NCBI RefSeq assembly: GCF_049847105.1
Contig: NZ_JBNCNS010000007.1
Span: 124,001 to 188,000 of the forward strand
Length of the DNA: 64,000 nt
DNA from: Gordonia sp049847105
Lineage (GTDB): Bacteria > Actinomycetota > Actinomycetes > Mycobacteriales > Mycobacteriaceae
Reading direction: 5' to 3'
Below the pieces are notes generated by a model. That model was given only the letters and a program-made list of their open reading frames with translations, had not been told where the DNA came from and did no database searches. Position numbers and translations under genes: made by a program. Below, piece by piece: positions 15,895 to 24,416 of this stretch. The first letter of the stretch is position 1, and each line of letters begins with the position of its first letter.

Positions 15895-17718
15895 CTACAG
15901 GTATTGGCCGGTGTTGGTCTCGGTGTCGATCGCACGGCTCGCGCCCGCGCTCTTGCCGGTGACCAGCGTGCGGATGTAGACGATCCGCTCGCCCTTCTTG
16001 CCCGAGATCCGCGCCCAGTCGTCCGGATTGGTCGTGTTCGGCAGGTCCTCGTTCTCGGCGAACTCGTCGAGGATCGAGTCGAACAGGTGCTGCACCCGAA
16101 GACCGGGCTGGCCCGTGTCGAGCTGCGACTTGATCGCGTACTTCTTGGACCGGTCGACGACGTTCTGGATCATGGCACCGGAGTTGAAGTCCTTGAAGTA
16201 CATGATCTCCTTGTCGCCGTTGGCGTAGGTCACCTCCAGGAACCGGTTGTCGTCGCTCTCGGCGTACATCCGCTCCACGACCCGCTCGATCATGGCATTG
16301 AGGCATGCGGTCCGGTCGCCACCGAACTCGTTGAGATCGTCGGCGTGCACCGGCAGCTGCTCGGTCAGGTACTTCGAGAAGATGTCCATCGCAGACTCGG
16401 CGTCGGGGCGCTCGATCTTGATCTTCACGTCGAGACGGCCCGGTCGCAGGATCGCGGGATCGATCATGTCCTCGCGGTTCGAGGCGCCGATCACGATGAC
16501 GTTCTCGAGGCCCTCGACGCCGTCGATCTCACTGAGCAGTTGCGGCACGACGGTCGTCTCCACGTCCGACGAGACGCCGGAGCCACGGGTCCGGAAGATC
16601 GAATCCATCTCGTCGAAGAAGACGATCACCGGGGTGCCCTCGGACGCCTTCTCGCGGGCCCGCTGGAAGATCAGCCGAATGTGACGCTCGGTCTCGCCCA
16701 CGAACTTGTTCAGCAGCTCGGGGCCCTTGATGTTGAGGAAGTACGACTTCGCCTCTTTCGCGTCGTCGCCACGCACCTGTGCGATCTTCTTGGCCAGCGA
16801 GTTGGCGACCGCCTTCGCGATCAGCGTCTTGCCGCATCCGGGCGGGCCGTAGAGCAGCACGCCCTTGGGTGGGCGCAGTGCGTAGTCGCGGAACAAGTCC
16901 TTGTGCAGGAACGGGAGCTCGACCGCGTCGCGGATCTGCTCGATCTGGCGACCGAGTCCGCCGATGTCCTCGTAGCCGACGTCGGGGACCTCCTCGAGGA
17001 CCAGATCCTCCACCTCGGCCTTGGGTACCCGTTCGAAGGCGAAGCCGGCCTTGGTGTCGATGAGCAGCGAGTCGCCGGGGCGGAGCTTTCGGCGTTTGCC
17101 GTCCTCGCCGTCGACCTCGCCCATCAGTGGCTCGGCCAGCCAGACGACGCGTTCCTCGTCGGCATGGCCGACGACGAGCGCACGGCTTCCGTCCCCGAGG
17201 ATCTCCCGCAGCGTGCTGATCTCACCGACGGAGTCGAACTCACACGCCTCGACGATGGTCAGCGCCTCGTTCAGCCGCAGGGTCTGCCCCTTGCTGAGCG
17301 ACTCCACGTCGATGTTCGGCGAACACGTGAGCCGCATCTTGCGACCGGAGGTGAAGACGTCCACGGTGCTGTCGGGGTGGATGTCGAGCAGCACACCATA
17401 GCCACTCGGGGGCTGTCCGAGCCGGTCGACCTCCTCGCGGAGGGCGACGAGCTGCTGGCGGGCCTCTTTGAGGGTGTCGAGCAGCTTCGCGTTACGCGCA
17501 GTCAGGTTGTCGACTCGTTCTTGCAGGTCCGTGGAGTCGGCCGGCCGTGCGAATGATGAGCGCTGCGAGTCCGGACGCGCGACGGGAGACGCATACGCGG
17601 GGATGAAACTCTCTCCGGGCATCTGTGCGGAATCGTCGCGGTCGGATCCGTCGTCGTGCGCACCCGAGGACCCGAGGCGGTCGGCGCCGCTGGCGCCCTG
17701 GCGGTCAGATTCGGTCAT
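15895..17718 (-). CDS. mpa: Proteasomal AAA+ ATPase Mpa (ARC)
   Basis: A 607-residue ATPase that captures pupylated proteins, unfolds them and feeds them into PrcBA. Residues 1-62 are disordered, 63-100 a coiled coil that binds Pup, and OB domains follow. The AAA module has Walker A (YGPPGCGKT), Walker B (VIVFFDEMDS) and an arginine-finger region (ILRPGRLDVKIKI). The C-terminus ends GQYL, the penultimate-Tyr motif that docks on the alpha ring. ATG 17718 is preceded by GGAGAGGAG. The length matches mycobacterial Mpa (609). Confidence 0.97.
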   Translation of the reverse strand: MTESDRQGASGADRLGSSGAHDDGSDRDDSAQMPGESFIPAYASPVARPDSQRSSFARPADSTDLQERVDNLTARNAKLLDTLKEARQQLVALREEVDRLGQPPSGYGVLLDIHPDSTVDVFTSGRKMRLTCSPNIDVESLSKGQTLRLNEALTIVEACEFDSVGEISTLREILGDGSRALVVGHADEERVVWLAEPLMGEVDGEDGKRRKLRPGDSLLIDTKAGFAFERVPKAEVEDLVLEEVPDVGYEDIGGLGRQIEQIRDAVELPFLHKDLFRDYALRPPKGVLLYGPPGCGKTLIAKAVANSLAKKIAQVRGDDAKEAKSYFLNIKGPELLNKFVGETERHIRLIFQRAREKASEGTPVIVFFDEMDSIFRTRGSGVSSDVETTVVPQLLSEIDGVEGLENVIVIGASNREDMIDPAILRPGRLDVKIKIERPDAESAMDIFSKYLTEQLPVHADDLNEFGGDRTACLNAMIERVVERMYAESDDNRFLEVTYANGDKEIMYFKDFNSGAMIQNVVDRSKKYAIKSQLDTGQPGLRVQHLFDSILDEFAENEDLPNTTNPDDWARISGKKGERIVYIRTLVTGKSAGASRAIDTETNTGQYL

Positions 17719-17844
17719 TGCTGACTCCTCTCCCCGGCAAACACTTCTCTCATGGAGCGTCTGCGCCGTAACACCACGCTACCGGTGTGGGCCGGAAAAC
17801 GCCGTGCGCCGCGCGATTCACGGTGTTGACGGTCTGTTAAATCT

Positions 17845-17876
17845 ACGTATTCGCAACGTATTCGCGACGTTTCGCG
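17845..17876. repeat. 11-bp direct repeats upstream of mpa
   Basis: Copies at 17845-17855 (acgtattcgca), 17856-17866 (acgtattcgcg) and 17867-17876 (acgtttcgcg) lie in the 195-bp gap between trmI and mpa, about 130-160 bp before the mpa start. Their spacing is one helical turn, as for a multimeric DNA-binding protein. No other feature is seen in this gap. Confidence 0.6.
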
Positions 17877-17913
17877 CGGTAAACCCCTTGGACCCGCGAC
17901 GAATGCAACACTC

Positions 17914-18759
17914 TCACCCTTTCGACGGCCGACGCTGCGGGCGAAGGGTGGTGACACCGTCCGCAAGTCGTCGCGTCGTGATCAGAAAGGCCGTATGGCC
18001 TTGCATTTTGTGTTCCGGACGTACCGCGAGACCGACGGCACTCCAGTCCCTCACCAGGGACTCCCAGGCGCGGGGCTCGGTCCAGCACTCCTGTTCGCGC
18101 ATCGCTTCCATGACGCGCGACAACTGCGTGACCGTTGCCACATAAACGATCAGCACGCCACCAGGCGTGATCGCGTCCCGGACCACCTCGAGGGGCTCCC
18201 AAGGGGCCAGCATGTCGAGCACGATGCGGTCGAAACGGCCGCCGGCGGACAGTCCGGACGTGTCCAGATGTGCGAGATCATCGATGACGAGATCCCAGTT
18301 CGGAGGCCTGCCGGCGAAGAACGTCTCGACGTTGCGGACGGCATGTTCGGCGTGATCGTCCCGCACCTCGTAGGAGGTGACCGAGCCCTCGGGCCCGACG
18401 GCACGGAGCAGCGAACAGGTCAGTGCACCGGAGCCGGCCCCCGCCTCCAGTACCCGGGCGCCGGGAAAGATGTCGCCCTCGGTGACGATCTGCGCCGCGT
18501 CCTTCGGATAGATGACCTGCGCACCCCGCGGCATCGACAGCACGTAGTCCACCAACAGCGGCCGGAGCGCCAGATACTGTGTCCCGCTCGTCGCCGACAC
18601 GATGCTTCCCTCCGGGGAGCCGATCAGGTCGTCGTGGGCGATCGCGCCACGGTGGGTGTGGAAGAGCTTCCCGTCCTCGAGGTTCACGGTGAACTTGCGT
18701 CCCTTGGCGTCGGTGAGCTGTACGCGGTCACCCACGGCGAACGGGCCGGATGTCGGCAT
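17914..18759 (-). CDS. trmI: tRNA (adenine-58-N1)-methyltransferase TrmI
   Basis: A 281-residue class I methyltransferase that makes m1A58 in the tRNA T-loop. Residues 1-75 form the small beta domain (GPFAVGDRVQLTDAKGRKF). The AdoMet site is GARVLEAGAGSGALTCSLL, preceded by PKDAAQI, and the catalytic-side motif is DRIVLDMLAPWE. ATG 18759 matches the usual family start (MPTSGPF). A GTG at 18810 is possible and is only 23 bp from the divergent nuclease start, so 17 extra N-terminal residues cannot be excluded. It matches Rv2118c in place and sequence. Confidence 0.92.
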   Translation of the reverse strand: MPTSGPFAVGDRVQLTDAKGRKFTVNLEDGKLFHTHRGAIAHDDLIGSPEGSIVSATSGTQYLALRPLLVDYVLSMPRGAQVIYPKDAAQIVTEGDIFPGARVLEAGAGSGALTCSLLRAVGPEGSVTSYEVRDDHAEHAVRNVETFFAGRPPNWDLVIDDLAHLDTSGLSAGGRFDRIVLDMLAPWEPLEVVRDAITPGGVLIVYVATVTQLSRVMEAMREQECWTEPRAWESLVRDWSAVGLAVRPEHKMQGHTAFLITTRRLADGVTTLRPQRRPSKG

Positions 18760-18820
18760 CGGATTGAGGTCCTTCCGGCTGGTCAGGGTGTCGTTCCCCG
18801 AACCTGTCACTGTCGCGACC

Positions 18821-18826
18821 TACCCT
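18821..18826 (+). promoter_or_regulatory. Putative -10 hexamer for the RecB-type nuclease
   Basis: TACCCT ends 8 nt before GTG 18834, with no Shine-Dalgarno. The divergent trmI region shares the same few bases. Confidence 0.35.
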
Positions 18827-18833
18827 GCCAGTT

Positions 18834-19724
18834 GTGAGTACGACAACCGAAGCCGGGCCCGGTCCCGGGTCCGCGGAGGCCGCGGGTCCCTCCGAGAGCG
18901 AGCCGCCGCCGCGGGGACTGGTCGGGCGCCCGCTGGCGCTGTCCCCTTCGCGCGCAGCCGACTTCAAACAGTGTCCGCTGCTCTACCGTTACCGGGCGAT
19001 CGACCGGTTCCCGGAGACCCCGACGCAGGCGCAGACGCGGGGGACGGTGGTGCACGCCGCGCTGGAGAATCTCTTCGACATGCCGGCGGAGCTGCGTACC
19101 CAGGACTCCGCCGACCTGCTCGTCGAGGGCGCCTGGGCGGCGATGTGCGAGGCCGATCCACAGTTGTCCGACGTGGTCGACGAGAGCCAGAGTGGGCGGT
19201 TCGTGGCGGAGGCCCAGAAACTCATCGCGACGTACTACACGATGGAGAACCCGACCGCTTTCGAGGCCGAATCCTGCGAAGAGCACGTCGAGATCGACGT
19301 CGACGACGTGTTGATGCGGGGATTCATCGATCGGATCGACATCGCACCGACAGGAGAGATTCGGGTCGTCGACTACAAGACGGGGAGATCACCCAGCGAG
19401 GCCTACGAGGCCAAAGCGCTCTTCCAGATGAAATTCTATGCGCTTGCGATCCTGCGTATTCGCGGCGTGGTGCCCAAGCGGCTCCAGTTGATGTACTTGT
19501 CGGACGGTCAGCAGCTCGTCTACGAACCCGACCGGGCCGAGCTCGAACGGTTCGCGCGCACCCTGAAAGCGATCTGGTCGGCGATCCGGTCGGCGGTCGC
19601 CAGTGGCGACTTCCGTCCGCGCCGCTCGCGCCTGTGCAACATGTGTGAGCACAAGGCGCGTTGTCCCGAGTTCGGCGGCGAGGTGCCGCCGTACCCGGGC
19701 CCGCCGCCCGGATTCACCCCCTGA
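18834..19724 (+). CDS. RecB-family PD-(D/E)XK exonuclease
   Basis: A 296-residue single-domain nuclease resembling the C-terminal domain of RecB/AddB. The active-site elements are GTVVHAALE (His), RGFIDRID (Asp) and VVDYKTGR (D..K). One cysteine near the N-terminus (FKQCPLLYRY) and three near the C-terminus (CNMCEHKARC) fit the four-cysteine iron-sulfur staple of this nuclease family. The first 38 residues are a disordered Pro/Gly/Glu tract. It is probably a DNA-processing enzyme of unknown pathway, equivalent to Rv2119, and is divergent from trmI. Confidence 0.88.
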   Translation: MSTTTEAGPGPGSAEAAGPSESEPPPRGLVGRPLALSPSRAADFKQCPLLYRYRAIDRFPETPTQAQTRGTVVHAALENLFDMPAELRTQDSADLLVEGAWAAMCEADPQLSDVVDESQSGRFVAEAQKLIATYYTMENPTAFEAESCEEHVEIDVDDVLMRGFIDRIDIAPTGEIRVVDYKTGRSPSEAYEAKALFQMKFYALAILRIRGVVPKRLQLMYLSDGQQLVYEPDRAELERFARTLKAIWSAIRSAVASGDFRPRRSRLCNMCEHKARCPEFGGEVPPYPGPPPGFTP

Positions 19725-19770
19725 TCGCCGGACGGCCGACCCCTTTGGCCGCCCACTATGACGGTTGGCA

Positions 19771-19776
19771 TACGGT
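19771..19776 (+). promoter_or_regulatory. Putative -10 hexamer for leaderless thioesterase transcript
   Basis: TACGGT ends 7 nt before GTG 19783; this supports that start over an upstream in-frame TTG at 19765. Confidence 0.5.
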
Positions 19777-19782
19777 TGCCGT

Positions 19783-20649
19783 GTGGAGAGCTGTTACTAC
19801 GTGCCGATCGACCGCCCGGACATGGAGACCCCAGAAACGGGGCCGTCGGGCATCTCGACCGACTCGGGCCACGAGTACTTTCAGCCCACCGAGGCGACGC
19901 AGAGTGTGTGGGCGTCGACGATGCAGCACGGCGGACCGCCGTCGGGTCTGATGATGCGGTCGCTGCTGCGGTGTGACCCCGACCCGGGTCAGCGGTTCAC
20001 GCGGGTGACCACCGAGATCCTGGGTCCGATCGGATTTGGGGTGAACCGCATCCGCGCCCAGGTGATCCGTCCGGGACGGCAGATCAGCCTGGTGGGCACG
20101 GACCTGGAAGTGCAGCAGGCCGACGGCTCGTTCCGGCTCGCCGCGCGGTCTGTCGGCTGGCGGTTGCGGACGGCCGACACCTCGGCGATCGTCGAGGAGC
20201 CCGCCCCACTCACACCGCTACCTGCCGAACTGACGCCGGTCGCGGGCGTCACGGGGAACGAGGACCTCGGAGTCGATTGGGGCACAACAGGTTTCATTGG
20301 ATCGATCGAATCGGCAACCATTGCGGGCCGTACCGGCGACACCCCGGCGGTGTGGATCCGGCCGGCGATTCCGCTCGTCGGCGGTGAGGAGATCTCCGAT
20401 CTCGAGTCCATCTTCAGCGTCATCGACATCGCGAACGGCATGGGTACGCGTCTGCGTACCGACGAGTGGACGTGGATGAACACCGACACCACAGTGCATC
20501 TCACCCGGATCCCGCGCGGGCCCTGGGTGGGCATCGACGCCGACATGGTCCAGGGCCCGGAGGGTTTCGGAGCGACTTTCGGTGACCTCTACGACATCAC
20601 CGGATTCGTCGGCCGGTCGGCGCAGACGGTGTTGCTCTCGCGTCGCTGA
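19783..20649 (+). CDS. Thioesterase-family (double hotdog) protein
   Basis: A 288-residue protein starting at GTG 19783 (VESCYYVPIDRP). It fits the TesB-like acyl-CoA thioesterase fold: an N-terminal hotdog (GGPPSGLMMRSLLRC, RFTRVTTEILGPIGFGVNRIRAQVIRPGRQ) and a second hotdog towards the end (GMGTRLRTDEWTWMNTDTTVHLTR, GDLYDITGFVGRSAQTVLL). Such enzymes hydrolyse acyl-CoA thioesters; the substrate cannot be read from sequence. Its last 61 bp overlap, tail to tail, the end of the membrane-protein gene on the other strand. Confidence 0.75.
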   Translation: MESCYYVPIDRPDMETPETGPSGISTDSGHEYFQPTEATQSVWASTMQHGGPPSGLMMRSLLRCDPDPGQRFTRVTTEILGPIGFGVNRIRAQVIRPGRQISLVGTDLEVQQADGSFRLAARSVGWRLRTADTSAIVEEPAPLTPLPAELTPVAGVTGNEDLGVDWGTTGFIGSIESATIAGRTGDTPAVWIRPAIPLVGGEEISDLESIFSVIDIANGMGTRLRTDEWTWMNTDTTVHLTRIPRGPWVGIDADMVQGPEGFGATFGDLYDITGFVGRSAQTVLLSRR

Positions 20650-21155
20650 GCAATCATCACGCGCTCTCTGACCTTGAGTGCCACCATCCGCGAGAGCACC
20701 ATGGTCAGCGCCCACAGCAGAAAGAACGGGGCGATGGTCGCCATCTCCAGGTGATGTCCGATCATGAACTCGCCGAAGTGCATCCGTGCGCTCGGGTTAT
20801 CGGTGACAGCCCACACGAAGGCAAGGCGAATCAACACCGCGAGCAGCCAGACCGCGACGAAAGCGGGTCCGGTGACGGTCATCGTCGTGCCCGTGCGCTC
20901 ATCGGTCTCGATGCGTGTGACCAGTGTTGCCATGCCACCGAAGAGGAGGCCGATCGCCACCGCGACCCCATAGACCGCCCAGTCGTTGACACTGTCGATC
21001 GGCGCATTCTTCAGATACGTCCAACCGAAGATTGCCACCATCACCAACGGCAGCACCAGCGTGCGGCGGTCGAAGGTGCGGCGACCGTAACCGCGGGCCG
21101 TCACCACGAAAAAGATTCCGCCGCTGATGAGTGCGGCCTGAGCGAGTTCCGACAT
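20589..21155 (-). CDS. Small multi-pass membrane protein of unknown function
   Basis: A 188-residue protein from ATG 21155, with GAAAGG 7 nt upstream. Five or so hydrophobic helices are visible (ISGGIFFVVTA, TLVLPLVMVAIFGWTYL, AVYGVAVAIGLLFGGMATLV, PAFVAVWLLAVLIRLAFVWAV, FLLWALTMVLSRMVAL). The general look resembles CcdC/DUF1453-like proteins, but I cannot assign a family firmly. It is transcribed away from a two-component system across a 153-bp gap with two palindromes, so it may be the target or sensor partner of that system. The stop lies inside the convergent thioesterase gene. Confidence 0.75.
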   Translation of the reverse strand: MSELAQAALISGGIFFVVTARGYGRRTFDRRTLVLPLVMVAIFGWTYLKNAPIDSVNDWAVYGVAVAIGLLFGGMATLVTRIETDERTGTTMTVTGPAFVAVWLLAVLIRLAFVWAVTDNPSARMHFGEFMIGHHLEMATIAPFFLLWALTMVLSRMVALKVRERVMIAQRRESNTVCADRPTNPVMS

Positions 21156-21199
21156 CGTCGTACCTTTCGGGAAGTGTGTTTGTCTGCTGATGTCAGTGA

Positions 21200-21215
21200 A
21201 CTCGCGGCCGCGAGT
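21200..21215. promoter_or_regulatory. 16-bp perfect palindrome in a divergent promoter region
   Basis: ACTCGCGGCCGCGAGT is a perfect dyad between the membrane-protein gene and the sensor-kinase gene, 45 bp upstream of the former. It is a candidate operator, possibly for the adjacent response regulator. Confidence 0.45.
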
Positions 21216-21242
21216 CGAGACATCGGCGTGGAGATGGAGATC

Positions 21243-21264
21243 GGGTGGAGGTCGCTCTCCACCC
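21243..21264. promoter_or_regulatory. Inverted repeat upstream of sensor kinase
   Basis: Arms gggtggag (21243-21250) and ctccaccc (21257-21264) with a 6-bp spacer end 45 bp before the kinase start. It may be an operator or a leader hairpin. Confidence 0.4.
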
Positions 21265-21308
21265 AAGGGTGCTTGGTCGCCATTCGGATCGGCTGAGACG
21301 ATGGAACG

Positions 21309-22508
21309 ATGCGCTGGTGGGAGGTTCAGAGATTCGAGAGCGGGATCCCACGTGAGACCGAGTGGGATCGCGCGATGCGGGTGCTCCAACCATTCTTGGT
21401 GGTCGCATTCGCCTTCGCGATGATCGTGACCCTGCGCCAGAGGGTCTCGGAGGGCGAAGCCTTCCAGGTTGTACTGATCGTGGTGTCGGCGAGCTTGTTG
21501 CTGACGGTCACGGTGTCCGATTCGGTCATCGGCAGCCGGTCCCGGCTGATCATCGCCATCCTGGCCGCGATCTGCGCAGGCGTGATCATGGGTATCGGGG
21601 GACAAGGGTGGCCCGGCACGTTCTCGTACATGGTTGCGTTGCACGCTAGTATTCGCTTCCAGCCGCGGATCGCCGCTGCGGTCATCACGCTCAACGTGGC
21701 CGTCGCGATCGTCGTCCAGCTGTTCTGGGCGCCCGTGGACATCACACCGTGGTGGGCGAGTCTCCTCGTTTTCGTGGGCGTGATCCCCGGGATGGCCCGG
21801 TACACCAGGCGGCAGACACTCGCCGCGGCCGATGAAGTTGTGCGACAAACGAAACGCGCCGCCGAGTCCGAGGCCCGGTCACGCGCGCTCGGCGAGCGTG
21901 CCGCGATCGCCCGAGACATCCACGATGTCCTGGCGCACTCCCTTTCCGGCGTCAGCATGCAACTGTCTCTGGCCGATGCACTGTTCGACTCGGACCGTAC
22001 CGACGAGGGACGTATTGCAGTGCGCACGGCCCGCCAGCTGGTGGTCACCGGGCTCGACGAGGCCCGCGCCGCGGTCCAGACCCTGCGCGGAGACACCATC
22101 GACCCGGTCTCCGCGATCAGCCGGATCGTCTCCGGTCCGACCGAGACCTTCGCCGTGATCGGCACCGCCGGCCCGATGCCTGGCCGATGGGCACACACCC
22201 TGGTGCGCATCGCGCAGGAATCGGTGACCAACGCCCGCCGCCACGCACCCGGCGCACCACTGCACGTCGCACTCACCTTCGCCCCGTTCGCCATCGACCT
22301 CACCGCGCGCAGCGGCGCACGACCCCGCGAGGCTGCCGAGCGTACGACCGCGAGTTCCGGCCTGGGGCTCGTCGGCATGCGTGAGCGTGCCGAGTCGATC
22401 GGGGCCACCCTGGACGCGGGTCCATTGCCCGCGGACGACCATGGGTACCCAGGCGGTTGGTCGGTACGACTGCGTATTCCGTGTGCAAACCACGAGGAGC
22501 AACGATGA
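21309..22508 (+). CDS. NarL-type sensor histidine kinase
   Basis: A 399-residue membrane kinase. About four hydrophobic helices lie between residues 28 and 162, with little extracytoplasmic sequence, suggesting sensing within the membrane. A short coiled linker leads to a HisKA_3 domain with the phospho-acceptor His205 (ARDIHDVLAHSLSG). The ATPase domain has the N box (ESVTNARRHA) and a GLGLVGMRERAESIG block, but the usual D.G.G (G1) box is replaced by LTARSGARP, which is unusual. ATG 21309 is used; no clear Shine-Dalgarno. It overlaps the regulator gene as ATGA, so the pair is coupled. Confidence 0.88.
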   Translation: MRWWEVQRFESGIPRETEWDRAMRVLQPFLVVAFAFAMIVTLRQRVSEGEAFQVVLIVVSASLLLTVTVSDSVIGSRSRLIIAILAAICAGVIMGIGGQGWPGTFSYMVALHASIRFQPRIAAAVITLNVAVAIVVQLFWAPVDITPWWASLLVFVGVIPGMARYTRRQTLAAADEVVRQTKRAAESEARSRALGERAAIARDIHDVLAHSLSGVSMQLSLADALFDSDRTDEGRIAVRTARQLVVTGLDEARAAVQTLRGDTIDPVSAISRIVSGPTETFAVIGTAGPMPGRWAHTLVRIAQESVTNARRHAPGAPLHVALTFAPFAIDLTARSGARPREAAERTTASSGLGLVGMRERAESIGATLDAGPLPADDHGYPGGWSVRLRIPCANHEEQR

Positions 22509-23215
22509 CCGACGGCGATTCGCAGGCCGCGGCAGAGCCGATCACCGTGATCGTCGCGGACGATCAGACGACTATCCGGCACGCTCTGGCCACCATGCTG
22601 GATCTGGTCGCCGACATCACTGTGCTCGCGACGGCGAGCAACGGCCAGGAAGCGGTGGCCGCAGTAGCCGAGCACCGCCCCCGTGTCCTACTGACCGATC
22701 TGCGGATGCCGGTGATGGACGGCGCCACCGCCACCGCCGAGGTCTGCGCGCACTTCCCCGAGACCGTCGTCGTCCTGCTCACCACCTACGACGACGAGAC
22801 GTCCATCTTGTCGGCCCTGCAGGCCGGGGCACGCGGATATCTCACGAAGGACGCGGGACGCGACGAGATCGCCACCGCCATCCGGGTCGCCGCAGGTGGC
22901 CAGTCCGTGCTCGATCCGGTTGTGCAGACACGGCTGATCGCCGCGATCGGCCGGCAGCCTTCCGGTTCGGTCTCGGCCGTCGGCGCTTCCCCGAAGTCTG
23001 ACGCCCAGTCACCTCTCGACGCGCTCACTGCCCGGGAGACCGAGGTCCTCGAGTTGATCGCAGAGGGGCTCACCAACAGGGAGATCGCGCGCCGCCTGGT
23101 GATCAGCGAAGCCACCGTCAAGACCCACATCAACAATCTGTTTGCCAAACTTGCGCTTCGCGACCGCGCGCACGCCATGCGCATCGCCATCGATCACGGC
23201 CTCGGTGGCCGCTGA
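22505..23215 (+). CDS. NarL/FixJ-family response regulator
   Basis: A 236-residue regulator starting at ATG 22505, overlapping the kinase stop. The receiver domain has acidic residues D19/D20, phospho-acceptor D65 (LLTDLRMPVMDG), T93/T94 and K115 (GYLTKDA). A linker of about 35 residues precedes a LuxR-type HTH (LTARETEVLELIAEGLTNREIARRLVISEATVKTHI, split over residues 172-208). It should be phosphorylated by the adjacent kinase and bind DNA as a dimer. It stops 2 bp before the convergent hisG stop, with no room for a terminator. Confidence 0.92.
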   Translation: MTDGDSQAAAEPITVIVADDQTTIRHALATMLDLVADITVLATASNGQEAVAAVAEHRPRVLLTDLRMPVMDGATATAEVCAHFPETVVVLLTTYDDETSILSALQAGARGYLTKDAGRDEIATAIRVAAGGQSVLDPVVQTRLIAAIGRQPSGSVSAVGASPKSDAQSPLDALTARETEVLELIAEGLTNREIARRLVISEATVKTHINNLFAKLALRDRAHAMRIAIDHGLGGR

Positions 23216-23217
23216 CG

Positions 23218-24063
23218 TCAGAAGCGGCAGGAGCGGATGTCGGTGGCGAGAATCGCTTTCGCCCCGAGTTCGGACAGCTCGTCCATGAGGCCCTGGTGCT
23301 CCTTGCGCGGCACCATCGCGCGCACGGCCACCCAGTCCGGATCCGCCATGGGGGCCACCGTCGGTGATTCCAGTCCCGGGGTCAGCGCAGACGCCTCTTC
23401 TAGGAGGGTTCGCGGGCAGTCGTAGTCGATCATCACGTACTGCTGCCCGAAAACGACACCCTGGACACGGGCGATGAACTGCTTGGCGGCCTTGGTCCGC
23501 TCCGCGCCGCCCTGCGAGATGAGGACGGCCTCGGAGTCGCACAGCGAGTCGCCGAACGCGGCCAAACCGTGCTGACGCAGCGTGCGACCCGATCCCACGA
23601 CGTCGGCGATCGCGTCCGCCACGCCGAGCTGGATCGAGATCTCGACCGCTCCGTCGAGGCGGATGATCTCGGCGTCGAGCCCGCGCCTGCCCAGGTCGGC
23701 ACGCACCAGATTCGGGTACGACGTCGCGATCCGCTTGCCCGCCAGCTCCTCGACCGTCCAGGCCTTCCCGGCCGGGGCGGCGTACCGGAAGGTCGACGAC
23801 CCGAAGCCCATCGAGATCTGTTCGTCCACGGTGGCGCCCGAGTCGAGCGCGAGGTCCCGCCCCGTGATGCCGAGATCCAGTGTGCCGGACCCGACATAGA
23901 TGGCGATGTCCTTGGGTCGGAGGAAGAAGAACTCGACGTCGTTGGCGTTGTCGAGGACGGTGAGATCCTTGGCGTCGGACCGCTTGCGGTATCCGGCTTC
24001 GGCCAACACGGCCCCGGCCGATTCGCTGAGCGATCCCTTGTTGGGCACGGCTACGCGCAACAT
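23218..24063 (-). CDS. hisG: ATP phosphoribosyltransferase HisG (long form)
   Basis: A 281-residue enzyme for the first step of histidine synthesis, joining ATP and PRPP. The start MLRVAVPNKGSLSESA and the PRPP-loop region (DAIADVVGSGRTLRQHGL) are characteristic. The last 70 residues form the regulatory ACT-like domain of the long, hexameric HisG, which is inhibited by histidine. It follows hisE with 83 bp between and is the last gene of an XRE-HAD-hisE-hisG run. Confidence 0.95.
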   Translation of the reverse strand: MLRVAVPNKGSLSESAGAVLAEAGYRKRSDAKDLTVLDNANDVEFFFLRPKDIAIYVGSGTLDLGITGRDLALDSGATVDEQISMGFGSSTFRYAAPAGKAWTVEELAGKRIATSYPNLVRADLGRRGLDAEIIRLDGAVEISIQLGVADAIADVVGSGRTLRQHGLAAFGDSLCDSEAVLISQGGAERTKAAKQFIARVQGVVFGQQYVMIDYDCPRTLLEEASALTPGLESPTVAPMADPDWVAVRAMVPRKEHQGLMDELSELGAKAILATDIRSCRF

Positions 24064-24146
24064 GTTCAGTGGTGTCCTAACTGATTGCCGACTGGTCTGT
24101 GGAGGGCGATCTGAGGGGTCGGTGCGGTGACATCCGATGCCGACCC

Positions 24147-24410
24147 CTACAGATGGCGGTACACGTCCTCCAACGAGAGACCACGCTTGATCATCATCAC
24201 CTGCAGCCAGTAGACCAGCTGGGAGATCTCCTCACCCAGCGACTCGTCGGACTCGTACTCGGCGGCCAGCCACACCTCGCCGGCCTCTTCGATGATCTTC
24301 TTGCCGAGGGTGTGCGCCCCGGAGTCGAGGGCCGCGACGGTCCCGCTCCCGGCGGGTCGATGCTGTGCCTTGTCGCTCAGTTCGGCGAACAGCTCCTCGA
24401 ATGTCTTCAC
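24147..24410 (-). CDS. hisE: Phosphoribosyl-ATP pyrophosphohydrolase HisE
   Basis: An 87-residue all-helical MazG-like enzyme for the second step of histidine synthesis. The metal-binding motif is KKIIEEAGEVWLAAEYES. It starts at GTG 24410, 6 bp after the HAD gene, with AGGGGA as a weak ribosome site. It is a free-standing HisE, not a HisIE fusion, as usual in actinobacteria. Confidence 0.95.
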   Translation of the reverse strand: MKTFEELFAELSDKAQHRPAGSGTVAALDSGAHTLGKKIIEEAGEVWLAAEYESDESLGEEISQLVYWLQVMMIKRGLSLEDVYRHL

Positions 24411-24416
24411 GGTCCC

